Shown one piece after another: positions 1-13,000 of a stretch of DNA of 54,251 bases. Under the pieces are notes generated by a model. The model worked only from the letters and a program-made list of their open reading frames with translations. It had not been told where the DNA came from and searched no databases. The stretch spans positions 892,070 through 946,320 of the forward strand of contig NW_019091411.1 of assembly GCF_001949145.1 (NCBI RefSeq). The letters run 5' to 3'. Every line of letters starts with the position of its first letter. The stretch's first letter is position 1. Origin of the DNA: Acanthaster planci. Lineage: Eukaryota; Echinodermata; Asteroidea; Valvatida; Acanthasteridae. A program made the position numbers and the translations under genes.

Positions 1-3000
1 GCTGGTAACTCAAAAATTGCACATTTCACACTGAGACAATTCAATCAGTAATGAATACCCTGAGGAGAATGCTTTTCAAACTCTCCTCCCTCCAAAAATA
101 TAGAAATCTGAATCAGTAGAAATGAAAAACGACAACATTTGTAAGTCTTCCTTATTGCAAGCACGTGTACAATTTGCAAATTCGATAATGCTCCCTGTTT
201 CAATATTTGTTGAATGACATAGCTTGACAAAAAGTTGTCTTTCTGTTTGGTTGTATGCCATATTTCATACTAGAAGTGGATTTTCACAGTTTTGTCATAT
301 TCTCAGGAATTCATACTCCCTCATGTATAATTTCAACTCCTTTTTTTTGTACCTTTAGTTAAGGCAAGGAAAGTGCAAAATAAAACAACTGTTGTTTCTA
401 TCTGTATTGGATGCACCAAAAATTAATTCAAGAAAGAGAAATCCTTCGCCAAAAATTAGCTTCAGTGACCAATGACCAATCTTGTACCCAACAGAAGTAC
501 ATGTATTACCATACAGGCATTGTTAAATCACTTCCAATTATCTTTAGCTCAACATAACTGGCTCCCACAAAAACATTTGGATCGATGCTGAAGAATATCA
601 GCAAGCACTAAATGTTCCAAGGATTCTATAGCATTGTGTAAATTTCTTGGATTGAGATGTTTTCCAAAAATATTCTTTGATGAAAGTTAGAATGAAGAAA
701 GTCTGAGTGGTGCAGCCATGATTTTGGTCCGATTTTGGTTGATAAATGAAATGAAATATGTAAAAAAAGACTCCTGATAATTCGTTCCAGAAGGGATCAC
801 AATTTTTGTGCTGGTAGGAAACATGCAAACCCAAAGCAAACATCTCCTGAATGAACAAGCTTACTTTTGTGAGAGCCAAGTTATCTTGATGATGACTCAA
901 TAATAAAGTATGAATTGGACAACACCTTCAGGCAGTCAACATCAGAACTCCAATTTTGATCGACACCAACAGAAACTTCTCCATTTTTCCCAAGTGATTC
1001 AGAGAGTGATGTCCACGACGTATTTTACAGAAAGGGGTAAAGACATGAAGCCAATGTTGGATTCTGATACAAGAAAGAATGAAAGAAAAACATTGAAAGT
1101 CTTCAGGGAAGTTGTTGACTGCCTTTCAGGTGAATGTCTTTCCATCTCAAGCTGTGTCTAATACTCCACCTCTCCTGCCCTTGGCTGCCCTGAAATTTGG
1201 TAACCATTTTCTGATTTTTAACTCCTTTTTGATTGGAAGAAGTCTGCCAGACAGTCTACATTTAATTCTGATTAACTGTAAGGTACATGTAGCAGTTTGT
1301 CTCAGTTCGTGATTACATAGGGATCATTAACTAGGAAAGAATAAATGCAAAGGCTTTGGCCAGTTTGTAAGGATCATCCGTCAAGCACTTGGCTTAGAGT
1401 AGGCCTATCAAAGGATGATTTCTGTCAACCAAGAAAACCTTCAGTGATCCTAAAGACACTCAAGACAGGAGAGGTCAAGTGCTCTTTGACATATTCTAAG
1501 AGTTCAAGTTCCATGCTGTGTTTGAGTGTCCATGGCGGTATGTGCCTCAAATTGCCAAGAGTCAGTTCATTTATGGCATTCATGTCATCACATCCCAGTA
1601 GGCTGTGGCAGCAGACATCCCTAGCATCTCCTTAGCAACTGTTGCATCTCCCAAACACACTTTGTTCCTTCCTTGGAGCAAGTCATGGTACAGATCATCC
1701 ATCAAACCAATGTCTCAAAGGGCTTATCAGCGAACTTGGTCCTTTTCAATCCGGCTTGGAATATGTCATGGTCATGGCTAGAGGGCAGCCGTGGGGAACA
1801 GTGAATCTAACATGGGCTTCTGACAGACGAGATGCGTTCAAAGCTGAGCTCATCTGCACGGTCACTTAATAGACGTGGGAGACCTGTAGAAACCACTCAG
1901 TACATCCCGTGAGAGTTAACATCAGACAAACTGTGCAACAAAGGCTTATGCGGGGATGCTCCTTTACTTGCTGGATAGGTCTCCAGGTCTCAGCAAGTGC
2001 GTGCTTCTCCATCTTGCTCAATCTCAGACATGAAGGGGTTGATCTTGGCTGACATTGCATCCTTCTATACTTAGCGTGGATGGCTCTTGCATAATTCAAT
2101 TTGGTAGATGCATCATGATAAAGACATCACAAGGCAAGCTGAATCAGGCACATATATGAATGCACAAACAAGTACGTGTCACAGCATTCATTTTGAAGCT
2201 GAAACTCCTCTGTGAGTGACTGGCATCAATTAACAGTACACCAAACTTGACAGAATAGATGTATTTTTATATATATATAAATAATTGACAGAATAGGATC
2301 TGCCTATGCAAATCAAGTTGATTCCTTTATCATGTCCACTTCTGAGTGTCCTGCCACTGGCAGCAAAACAGGGATGGTCCATCAGTACTGCAGGCAACAA
2401 ATGACTGTTTCCTGTTGGCAAACTTGTAGGACAAGCAGGACAAAGGGTCTGAATGTCTGCCCTATTTAGTTTGCTTCAAAATGTGCATGTTCATACTATT
2501 CAATGTCCAAACTGTGGAGTGGCAATCGATGCTGGGTGCAGAAACAAAGTGTCCATAATCCACAATGGTAAATCAGTAGTGGTAGTCAGGGACCTGTAGT
2601 CACATCAAGCAACTGTCATGCATATCTCTTAAGTCAGGTGACATTTTGGGCCAAGAGTGACCTTCAGCAACTTGTAGCGACCTCAGGCAACTGGTTGCAT
2701 TGGGCTGCAGTGACTCCACCAGTGTCTCTGAAGAATTCCTTCTTGAATGTTGATACATGTACATGTACGTCAACACTGTGGCAAGAGTTCTGTGTATGTA
2801 TAAATATGAAAGCAATGAGAATATGAACAACAAATGAAAAATAATTAACGAAAGCTGTCTGCTACCCTGAATAGACGTATTACCCGCGTGGTGCAAGTAT
2901 TTGGTGCCCCGATTTACAGCTTTTAAGCACAATTGTACAATACCAGGATTGCTGTATTAAAGGTGCAGCTTGTTTGATTGATAGACCGTAACCCAAAAGA

Positions 3001-3780
3001 AACCTCCTTAGATATCACAATACTATTAGGCACAATTCATTGGGTGTTTGAACAGTTGGAATTCATTTTTTTGCGGTATAAAAGCTCACTGAGCTGAAAG
3101 TTGAGTTTACATGAAAAGAAACACTAAACAGATTTTGACTGCTTATTGGAAAACAATGATGTAACAAGTAGAAACATTCATGTGGGATAACAAAATGGCT
3201 GTGAATCTCACCTTGCAAAGCTGGTTCTGTGACACTGATCAACTGTGCATTACAGAGACACTTGCACATCATGGCTATTTTTCCATTCTAGCACTGAGTA
3301 GGTGTCTGTGTGATTTGTGGAAAAAGAAGAAGAATCGTATTTTTCACTTTTGTACATACATGTATACCATTGAGAGAGAGAGAGAGCAAGGAAAGCTGTC
3401 ACTTGGTGTGAAGGAAGAATTACGACTCTTTCTAATGGGTTCACATTCAATTCACCTGGATCAGCAGGCAGGAGTTTTACTAGACCCCCCACAATGAACT
3501 GAAATAACATGCACCATCTTGTCCACAGGCCAAGAAAACAGTGTACATGTACATTGCACTGCTAGACACGAGTGCATATTGATAAGATGACTTTGAAGTG
3601 CAAGTTTGTGATTAACACATGTGTTCTTTTTGCTTTGTAAAAAGGATGGCACATACATGTACATGTGGTCCTACATGTACATGTATAACCTTGAAACCGT
3701 TAACTGCATGTACATCCATGCTTCACATTGGGAAGATTTTTCTTCAATTAGGGTTAATTAATATCCCCATCTACATGAAC
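1..3780. other. Intergenic, no convincing gene
   Basis: Only short ORFs (up to about 110 codons) on both strands, none with a recognisable domain. It contains TACATGTACATG-type alternating tracts at about 2754-2768, 3541-3552 and 3652-3686, and a short GA run near 3371. Confidence 0.6.
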
Positions 3781-3782
3781 AA

Positions 3783-3812
3783 TTCCAAGTCACTACTCCA
3801 TGTGACTTGGAA
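3783..3812. repeat. Perfect 11-bp hairpin at the outer end of the inverted repeat
   Basis: TTCCAAGTCAC at 3783-3793 and its exact reverse complement at 3802-3812 are separated by 8 bases. It sits at the outer limit of the left arm and is not mirrored perfectly at the right end. Confidence 0.7.
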
Positions 3813-5000
3813 CTATTGTTATTTACATGGAGTCATAACACTGTGTTTTTAATCGAGCCTTTGAGGTAAATGATTCGGTGACGCAAATTCCGCTTTTTCA
3901 ATCAAATCTTCCCCAAGAGAGAAACCATGAGGTATTTACAGCTCTTGAAAATACTGTAACAGAGGTTTCAGACCATGAAACCAATTCTTTTTTTGAAAAA
4001 TCTTAGATTTTTATTCACTAACCTCTCGTTTCTAACTGACAACGATTGCACTGTTTGTGTTCATCCAACTGCACATGTATTGGGCCAATAGCCAGCTAGG
4101 CTTGCTCTGCATGTCAGTCTCACCATCTTCTGTCACAGCCAGTGTTCCAGCTGGGATCATTTTAGTGCTGGGTGCAGTTTTGGATTGCGAAGCACAGTGA
4201 GCGTAGCTCTCGCGGCTCATAGCCAGACTGGAATTGTGCCCTCTATTGATACTGCTGTTTGGCTGGTCTTGAGCCAAGACTATGAACATGTGTTCGCTGC
4301 TTCAGAGGAGGCTACATTATATCCCATACATGTAATTTCACATCTTACGGGTCTTGTAACAATGCTTGCTACCGGCAGACGTTCTCAATGCTTTTTGATC
4401 CTTGAAATACCATCAAATTGATACATATTCAGTAATATTTCAGGTCATTTTTTGAAAATCTGTGCTGGGCAGCACAGCCAATTTGAACTCGAAAGCCAGG
4501 AGAAAATTCACAGTACTAGGTGGTACCACCCGGTGCCGCCTTCCGCTGCTAGAACACTGGTCACAATTGCACAATGTAGTGCATATCACATGTCCTGATG
4601 GTCATGTATTAGCTTACAAGTCAACAACAAGGACCGCCATGCATTGAAAACAAGATGCCACCCCCCCCAATGGCTGGACCAACATGTGGAGACACATGCG
4701 CAATATAATAAACACAAACAGTCTGATTGATCATTGGGTGGAAATGAGAAATCGGTGGGTAACAAATTCAGATTAAAAAAAAAATGGTCTCATGGTCTGA
4801 AACCTTTATTACACCATTTTCAAGAGTTTAGGTAGCTCGTGGTTGCTGTGAGGGGAAAATTTGATTGAAAAAGCTGAATTTGTTTCACCAGATCATTTAC
4901 CTCAAAGGCTCTCTTAAATAAACACATCACATACATGTAGTGTAATGACCACATGTAAACAACAATGGCTCCATGTTACACTGAGCAGTGCTTAAGGTTC
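3785..5000. repeat. Foldback / long terminal inverted-repeat element (about 1.2 kb)
   Basis: The left arm (about 3785-4070) and right arm (about 4695-5000) are reverse complements. In the best block, 3856-3914 pairs with 4852-4910 at 53 of 59 positions. Similarity continues outward (TTGTTATTTACATGG-like) and inward to a CTGTTTGTGT block at 4051-4060 against 4712-4721. The roughly 620-bp centre has no transposase ORF. This fits a non-autonomous DNA transposon or foldback element. No target-site duplication could be fixed. Confidence 0.75.
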
Positions 5001-5389
5001 TTCAAGTAACCCTCAACAGAACTGGTCAGGAACACCAAAGTTTTTGACAGTAACTATCCAGTTGTATTCAGAACTTTATAAATGCTTGGCACAATCTGTC
5101 ATTCCAAGATTTATTTCAGTAAAACTCGTGACAAATTGTGCAGAAAGTTACACTTTCATTCACCGTACTGTCAGACAGTCATGACAGTGCCTAAGACAGA
5201 AAAACGGATCTTTCTTCCCCTGTATTGCATGAAGTTTTCCTGATGAAAGTCTTAAAATTAAAGGTGATCCCAAACATTTATATAATTCTGCAAGCAACTG
5301 GTTAGTCTTTTCTGACCTTGTATTCTTTTCTTCGTGAAACTAAGTCCAGATAGCCTAGACAAGGAGGATTCCTTTCTTAGTGGTCCAGT
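5001..5389. other. Intergenic, nothing seen
   Basis: AT-rich sequence right of the inverted repeat. A 76-codon minus-strand ORF enters it from 5488 but has no recognisable domain. Confidence 0.5.
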
Positions 5390-5780
5390 TATCATGCGAG
5401 GCGCAAAATAATAGCGCAGCCCAATCGGCAGACGGGATCGACGGACCACGTGCATAACGTGCCCCGTCCGAAAACTGGCCCACAACAAGATTCACACGAA
5501 ACTAAAAGAATATCTGACGACTCAAGGAAAATTTAAAACATACCTTGACGTTCTATCAGTTGTCCTGCTGGAGTGCTGTATAAACCGTGATTGAAAAGAT
5601 TCAACAAGGGCAGCAAAAGTTTGAAAATACTAAGAAAAATCTTAGGCAACACGCACCCGTGCATCTCTTTTAAAAATGGCGGAAAATGGAGGTTTGTTTG
5701 TTTGTTCATGTTGAAATGGCGCAAATCCACAAAGCCAGAATATGTACTCCACTAATGCAACAGTGGATTAACGTACGAAA
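5390..5780. promoter_or_regulatory. Candidate CpG-rich promoter-like patch
   Basis: CpG-dense compared with its surroundings (5395-5475). It has a CCAAT box (CCAATCGG at 5421-5428), a palindromic E-box CACGTG (5447-5452), and at 5672-5682 AAAAATGGCGG, which matches the YY1 core AAnATGGCGG. On the minus strand a good donor (CAAG followed by GTATGT) lies at about 5545. No downstream exons were found on either strand, so it could also be the 5' end of a non-coding or lost transcript. Confidence 0.3.
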
Positions 5781-5854
5781 CAAACGTAGTTTTTTTTTGA
5801 AAAAATAAAATATAAACCCAAGGGACGTAAATCGCATACTCTTTATGACATTTT

Positions 5855-6530
5855 AATCTTGAGCTTATCAAAGTTTTAAACTGGCTTAAAGCAAACGGGT
5901 TGTCTCTTAATATTAAAAAGACTAACTACTGTACATGCTGTTCAGTAAAAAGCAGCGTCATGAACTACCAAAAATCCTTATAGACGCACAAATTGATAAA
6001 ACTGGTTGTATATTGAACAGAACCTCTTATGGAAAAAATTTATAATATTTGCAACACTATTTTAAAAAATATACGAGTTATATGTAAATTCGAGCCTCCT
6101 TTCCCTCGGGGTGCATATTATTTAAACTTTACAATATTTTAATTGTACTGTATTTATCATATGGGATATTAGCCTGGGGTAATTGTGGGGTTAGTTTAAC
6201 CAGTAGAATACTTAAACTGCAAAAATAAAAAGTTTTAAGAATGATCCACTCTGCCACTTACCTTGGACATAGCAGTCCTCTCTTTTGTAAAACTCTCAAA
6301 GTAAATGATATATATTCCCTTCAGCTTGGGATCCTCATGCACTCAGATAAACAATGAACAATCACCTAAATCCATCAAAAATGAAGAAATGCACCACCAT
6401 TTCACCACACAACACAAGAAACTTCATCATACTTACCACTCTCAAACAAAATACAGTCAAGGATGCGGGGCCTATGCTGGGGTGGCATTCTATAAAGAAT
6501 GTATACGTTCCAATGTAAAATGTAAGGTGA
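5855..6530 (+). mobile_element. Degenerate non-LTR retrotransposon reverse-transcriptase relic
   Basis: Translating across several frameshifts gives the C-terminal part of a LINE reverse transcriptase. From 5861 it reads ELIKVLNWLKANGLSLNIKK, then TNY and, two bases out of frame, MLFSKKQ. Near 6220-6350 it reads KVLRMIHSATYLGHSSPLF and NDIYSLQLGILMH. These are familiar 3'-RT/thumb blocks of Jockey/CR1-type elements. Stops and frame changes make it dead. The 5' part is absent; 6530-6800 may be its 3' tail. Confidence 0.8.
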
Positions 6531-6539
6531 AATTATTAA

Positions 6540-9299
6540 CTGGGTATTTCAATTTTATTCAACTTCATTTAGTTTCTGTGTCTTACAGGGTTATAAGACT
6601 TACTGTTTACACGACTTACTGATTTCTTGTCCAGTTTTACGTCATACTTAATGTGTTGTTCGTAATAATGTGCATTAGGCCTATTCCTTAATGGGGTCCC
6701 TACTCGACAAGCACTGCTTCTAAGACACCCATGGCACGGGCATGACCAGCCCCCCCCCCGTTTGGTAGGTACTATATTGGGGTGGTGCATAATGGATCAA
6801 CTTTTTAATGGCTGACGCCTCCCCGTCTTGAGCAACTCCCCCTTCCCGGTCCCCCACTCACACACTTTCAAGCTAGTTCCACCACCGTTGGTTCCAGCCG
6901 GTGGCGTAAATTTGCACGTAAAATTGTAAATTAGGGAAGGGGGATGGGGCGGGAATTTATCACATTCAAGCCCAATCTTACTTTAGAATGGCATATTTCC
7001 CCCCTTTTTGAGTGATATTGGGTACATTTTGGGTGGATTAAAATACCCAGGATCCTCAGGAAGCGTATCGTGCCACCAATGTTGACCTTGACTGACATTT
7101 CCACCCCTTACACGTTCACTACGCACTTGCTTTTCAATTCAGAACCTGCAAACACTTAGGCCCTATAACTGTTCACGATGAAAAATCCACTTGGAATTCT
7201 GTTCAACATGTTCATCATGTTACTTGTTGCAATAATCCATTTTGATCACGTACCAACCGTTTTAACAAACGAAAGTCATGCTCACCCGCACCAATCAGGT
7301 TAATCACAAATGAATATTACCACCACGGGCTACCAAATCAACTGGGAAGATTCAACATCAATTGTACCCGAAGAGTAGTCCTTCATAATACTCCAGTTGG
7401 AGTGGGAGTGTTTCGACTTTCCCGTATTAAAGGCCCGCTGGGGGAACTGATTTGGATGGAGGCAAATTAATTAGGATAGATGGGCTTGGGTTTGGGTAGA
7501 AATGCTTTTGAGAAAAAATTGATTTGAAATGATTCCTATGATTCCAATTTCAATGCAATCTGGGTGCGGTGAGGGGTTAGGAAGATTGATTGGACACCAG
7601 TGGTTGATGCTGTTATGAAATGATACGCAAGCATGACATCGGTTTCTGAAGAATATTATACCTTCTGATTACTGTTTGCAGCAACTACAGCTCATTATGT
7701 GATCAATATGCGTAATAAGCACCGCACAGGCGACACTTGTGTGTGCCTGTCGGGAATCTGCTGTGTTCAGGGAAACGTGTGTCATTGATGTCGGCTATTT
7801 GTTGACAGTTGAGATTTCATTTCGTAATAACAAGGAGACAATTGAGAGAAACATCTTTGTAAGCCCATGGGCCTAATAACTGACAACTCATTACAGATAG
7901 TCGGCAAAGTTCAATATATCCAATTTTGCCGACTGTCAGCCTCTGTATTGTCACCAGTGGCAATAAAAGATTCCATTTATATGACTGCGTATTAATTGTA
8001 ACGAATTTCAACAAAGTTTGATTTTGAAGTTCCCAAGTAAATAAAGTGATGTTCTGGCAGTATTTAAGACCGACCATCTTGAGAAAAAACTATCAAAGTA
8101 ATAAAGGGTTGTTCAAACTTTAAATTTGTTTCTGGTTTACCTTTAGTTTAGGTTATAGTGACAGTTTAAGGTGACAGATGATCAATTAAGAAGACTGCTG
8201 CCTAGGAACCAAGCGAAGCAAACACTGTTGCAAAGTACATAGATAATTAGTCAAGGCCCAAATCTTGTTTTACGGACATGTTTTCACCTTTGATCTGAAT
8301 GGTAGTCTTTGTTTCATAAATCCATAGCATTGTGTACAGTCCGAGTGCAACTTCACAGGCCACACACTTGTTTTTGGGTCTATCTAATTCCTTCCCCCTT
8401 TCCAACAGTATGTAAAAGCCACAAAATGTAGTCTCACCTTTCAGAAAGGCCATGACAGGTTAGATGAAAAAACAAATCCGACGATTCACAAGTCAAAGTC
8501 ACTGGTCATGACAGCCTAATGAAATTTATTTCACAGATAGAAAGTGAGGAGATGGTTCTGATGTCAAAAATCGACCGCTTCTTGTGTTCACAGCTACTGC
8601 AGTTTTCTTGAGTGTCATGGCTACGGGGTAAAGTGCTCAAAATAATAGTTGTTGTTGCTTTGGGACAACTGTACATCTGCCACTGGTGTGGTCCTCTTAG
8701 GTCAAAAACTAAAACACATTTTAAAAGTGCACAAACCGTTTGAAAAATAACAAGACTGAGTGTCGCCTTTCTTGTTTCTTGTTAAATTGGAATTAACAAA
8801 AGACAAGTAAATAAAAAGAAACAAGCAAATAAACAACAAGCATACAAAACTGACAAGAAAATAGTCGGAGAACCTTTAATTGACATATTCATCATGAGCA
8901 ATGCTACTTGTGTGGATCCAATGTCTAGGACTAGAACAAGAAAACAAAAGGAACAAAAAAGACAACTGGAAAGCTTTCTCAGCCTTAATTGAAATCTGCT
9001 AAAGGTTATATATATTCCAAGCATTTGTTATGCATCTGTTCCAAAGATGTGGGCAATATGTATTTATCACAATGTTTAAAAAACGTAATCTGATGCTAAC
9101 AAATACACACCCTTCACTATATCTTTTGAATAATAATATTGTACACGTACTTGGAAAAAACTCATCCGGTTACCACTTAGTAATAAATCAATATACAAAT
9201 ATATAGATGTAGCTATAAAATACTGCTTACAATAATACCAAATAAAAAAAAATTCTACATCTAGATGATATGATAAGAGAACCTTTCCTTAAATCTTAT
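6540..9299. other. Intergenic between the LINE relic and the giant gene
   Basis: No gene seen. Contains G- and C-runs (6750-6760, 6930-6950) and AT-rich stretches. The ORFs at 7817-8077, 8247-8453 and 8782-9024 (minus) lack domain signals. Confidence 0.55.
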
Positions 9300-9756
9300 T
9301 ATTTAAAACTAAACATAATGCTTTTATTATCCTGAAATAAATGACACATTCCATAATCCATTTTTGTCCACATTACAATGTGACATCACAGGCCACAGCA
9401 TGACGACATCTAATTCTCAAGTCTCTCTGATGAGGAGAACAAGAATTCCACGCTATGAGTTCAACACATGCGGTATTGTTTCTATCAGTCTTTTCAGAAT
9501 AAAGACAGCAACTGTCAATAACTGACTCATTGGAAATTATGCAACTGCCAAAAAAGAACATCACTAAAGTATGGTTTGCTTATTCTAGATTTGCATGTCC
9601 CTTCATATATGACTGACCAAAATATTATAAAATACTTCAAAATAGCTCAAAGTAAATAGTGCTGAATTTCTTCAGCTACTCAAAATCAATCCCATTAACC
9701 CAACTATAGACCTTTTAACTATTTCATTTATGCCTTCATATTTGACTCTGGCACAG
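9300..9756 (-). other. Probable 3' untranslated region
   Basis: The AT-rich stretch downstream of the stop codon has no coding signal. TTTATT on the plus strand at 9323-9328 is AATAAA on the gene strand, about 430 nt past the stop, and is the nearest good polyadenylation signal I see. The exact 3' end cannot be told from sequence alone. Confidence 0.45.
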
Positions 9757-10040
9757 TTAGGAATCCAGGTCATATTTAACTCCATACACATTGCCCTGGT
9801 GGCCTGTGCCATCATCCAATGGAATGGCACGGGAGAAGGCTGGTCCCGGGTCAACCATCTCAAAGACCTCATTGGTGTGAGCCTCCTCTGAACCAGTCTG
9901 GAATGTCATAGTCTTCTTCGATGACTGCCGGCCGCGACGACGACACCAGATGGTCAACACGAGGGCAACGAGGAGAATCATCATCGAGGAACCGACGGCA
10001 ACGATGGTAACAGACGAGGCAGACAAATTGGCTTCTACAG
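9757..10040 (-). CDS. w56: last exon, transmembrane helix and cytoplasmic tail
   Basis: Residues 3135-3228 and the TAA stop (9757-9759). After NLSASS comes a 22-residue hydrophobic helix (9946-10011, VTIVAVGSS...LVLTIW) followed at once by CRRRGR, a stop-transfer sequence. This gives a type I protein with the cassettes outside. The 62-residue tail is acidic in its middle ([14 protein letters not shown]) and ends with its only two tyrosines, YGVKYDLDS. No NPxY or classical PDZ-binding end is seen. Confidence 0.94.
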
Positions 10041-13000
10041 CTGATTAAAAATAAGCATCGGTAGAAATGTCTCAGTTTACAAATTCCTGATGATCAGGAG
10101 CCTGCCACCACGTAATGTTATGGCTGAGACCGTCACAAGACCAAATACCAATTGGTCTACTTTACGGACCCTAGGGCTCATGAGTGACAATCAATGTCCT
10201 TTAGCAACCACATGCAATACGACCAATGAGTCGTTATTTCATAGAATTGGAATTTCCCTCAACACTGGTTGAACTGTGTTTTAAGTCACATCGAGCAGCA
10301 TGCACCGTGCGCAACATTTTCTGTGTCTGATTTTTGTACTCTGCCTGCAGGGCACATACCACCTATATGGCAAGAGGGGTCACAACATGTGCAGGAGAAT
10401 TGATGACTTAAATCATTGAAAATATTTCTCTCGGTCAATTCGCCTTCCTCAGACCCCTATCAAGCTTTAAAAGCACTAGTTTAAAACAACTCCATTTACA
10501 GAAGCTTTAAATCCACAAGCTTCAATCTCAAAGCATGGATGGTTTATCCATTCAGTCAACTATGTCAGTGGTATTTCTGCGAGATACTTTGGTCCTTGCC
10601 ATATACTTACACATTGCTTCAAGAATTTGTACGCAATAACAATTTCATGGGCAGTCACAGTAAAACCAATATTCAGTTCTAATAAAATCAGTGAAAGCAA
10701 ATTCCTGCAACACAAAATGTCTGTGAGTTGGAAAACGTCAAACCCAGTGGGATTTTCAGAATTAAAAGAAAGGGAGAGTTGCTACTCACGTCCTGTGGTG
10801 ACCTTTTTGATGGTGACTCTCAGGGTGCTGTCTGTGGGCGGTTCCTTGGTAGCTGGTCTCGGACCCAGGTAGACTACACTGGTGATGTTGACGGGCAGCG
10901 ATGGGTCAGATATGTGTAGACTCAGCCCTTCGTACACTGACAGGGCCAGAGCATCTGCAGGCGTCATGCCGTCTTCAGAAACAGGGGCGGCAGAGCCGGT
11001 ACTAGGAGAACCACTCTCCTTACATAAGGCAGAAGAGAAAGGCAGTGAGAATTAAACAAATATTCTGTGAGAAACATAACCTACAATGCACTTCCTGTAT
11101 AATATATATCTCCATTGATGTCGGCAGGATGATTTTTTTGGGGGGGTTGGAAGGTTGGCAAAGCACTCATTGGCAAAAAATAATAACACTTTTTTTCCCA
11201 GCAAACTGGCCAATTTCCATCATATTCTTCTTCCTTTTTATATTGTTTGATTTGGCTTTTTTTTCATTTTCCATTTCTTGTCGGGGGGGGGAGTGCTCAT
11301 TGAGAGCAAAACATGAAAGAATAGTTAGTGGCCGCAGAGGCCTTTGACAATGTTCCTTTTTGGCATTAATAGGTGTGACAAGGAGGTATCAACAAGGAAG
11401 CGTGTCTGTGGCAGTCAATACAATTTTTCTAAATCTCTTGCTCTAATGTGACATTTTTCAGGTTAGGTCAGTACCAACTTTGTTGGAGTATTTAACATTT
11501 GAATGGAAGCTTTTTGGACTCACCAGGAAGATGTCCACGAGCACTGTGTCGTCCGACGCTGCTCGCTTCTTGCGAGCTTCACGGCGAATGGAGCATTCAA
11601 AGGTGAAGCAATCAGCGACTGAGACAATTTCTGCGGCAGCAATGAGGCTGTCACAGAGTTGGGTCAGGGTGGTACTCTGTTGCGTAATAAACAACAAACA
11701 AGGAAACACATTTCAATCTTGCATTTCAAACTGTCAGTTGGAAAATATGTTTATTGAATTAGTTTTTGGAGAGAAGGGTAAAGGTTAGTTCATGCTTAAG
11801 GCAAACGTCAAACACGAGCTAATTTGACTCAGGGGGACATTTGCAGCAAAATGTGCTTGAGTCCAAATGTGTTCAACTTCTGCTAATTCACAGTGCGAGT
11901 ATTTGATTTGATGCCACAAACTCGCATTTGTGTTCACATGAAATGTGAACCGGTCTTAAATCTGAGAATGACATACAGGTATGATGGAGGCCAGCTCAGC
12001 GGAGACGGTCACTTCCGAACAGAAGGGGTTCTCGGCACAGTCGGCATGAATGGTTCCCACGTCGCAGTACATGCCACTGCAAGGCTCAGTCACGCAAAGG
12101 GGAACCTGGTCAGACGGCACGCAGGTGGAACTGGCCGGGCAGTGGCTGTCTTCCGTGCAAGAGATCGGCTTAGAAGCATTCTTAGGGGCACAAGAGAGTT
12201 AGACATTGGTTTGATTTGATCTGTCCTGTTACATTTCAAATACGTCAGTTGAGCAGATGATGACACTGACAATAAATCTGTTTTGCCTGGTGCTGCAACA
12301 TTACATGTACCAACGATGTATTTACACTGGACGTGTACAAAACACACACAAAAACAACAAAGTTATGAGGTTTAAAGACAGGCATAGACAAACTCAACAA
12401 GATAGACCTATACTAGCCTGAGCCACTTGATTTCAAGTGCTGCAGTTTAGGCCATCACAAGTCTATCACTTGTCATCGAGTTTTAAGCCGAGTCACAAGC
12501 TTTCTGAATTAAATGAGAGCTTTCCATGGTTTACCCTGTCACTTGTGAAGGACTTGTGATGGATTCAACAATGCTGATTTAAACTTTATTTTTCTGGAAG
12601 CAAAATGTTTCATCTGATCAACTGGGCTGAAGCACCCCTAGGACATACCAAGGAGCATTTGATGACAGCTCCGGCCGCGCAGTTACACTCATCACATTTA
12701 CCATACTCCCAGGTGCTCCCACTGGGTCTGGTCTCGCTGCCGTCCCAGCAAACTGGTGTGTCTGGAAGATCCACAAATTCTGACAAAAAAGGAGGACAAA
12801 TACAAATGCGAATCAATCACTCAGCTCCAGTAATCAACAGCTCCGGTATTCTCACCAATTTTGGAATCGATTCTGATTTCATCAAGGAATCACAATTCTG
12901 CTTGCAATCAGTTCTTGTCACTGGCAAATGTTGCATTCATAATGGTGAATCACCCAATGAAATATATCAACCAGGCATTAAATCTATTCGCATTTGAAAA

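Noticed and set aside
910-1869. Three successive plus-strand ORFs
   Set aside because: No domain, no coherent splice sites, no codon pattern different from the surroundings.
5533-5730. Small minus-strand protein gene with a hydrophobic N-terminus
   Set aside because: A plausible donor follows it, but no second exon with a domain is found; kept only as part of the promoter-like patch.
6305-6622. 105-codon plus-strand ORF
   Set aside because: Out-of-frame reading of the LINE relic; the neighbouring frame gives the RT motifs.
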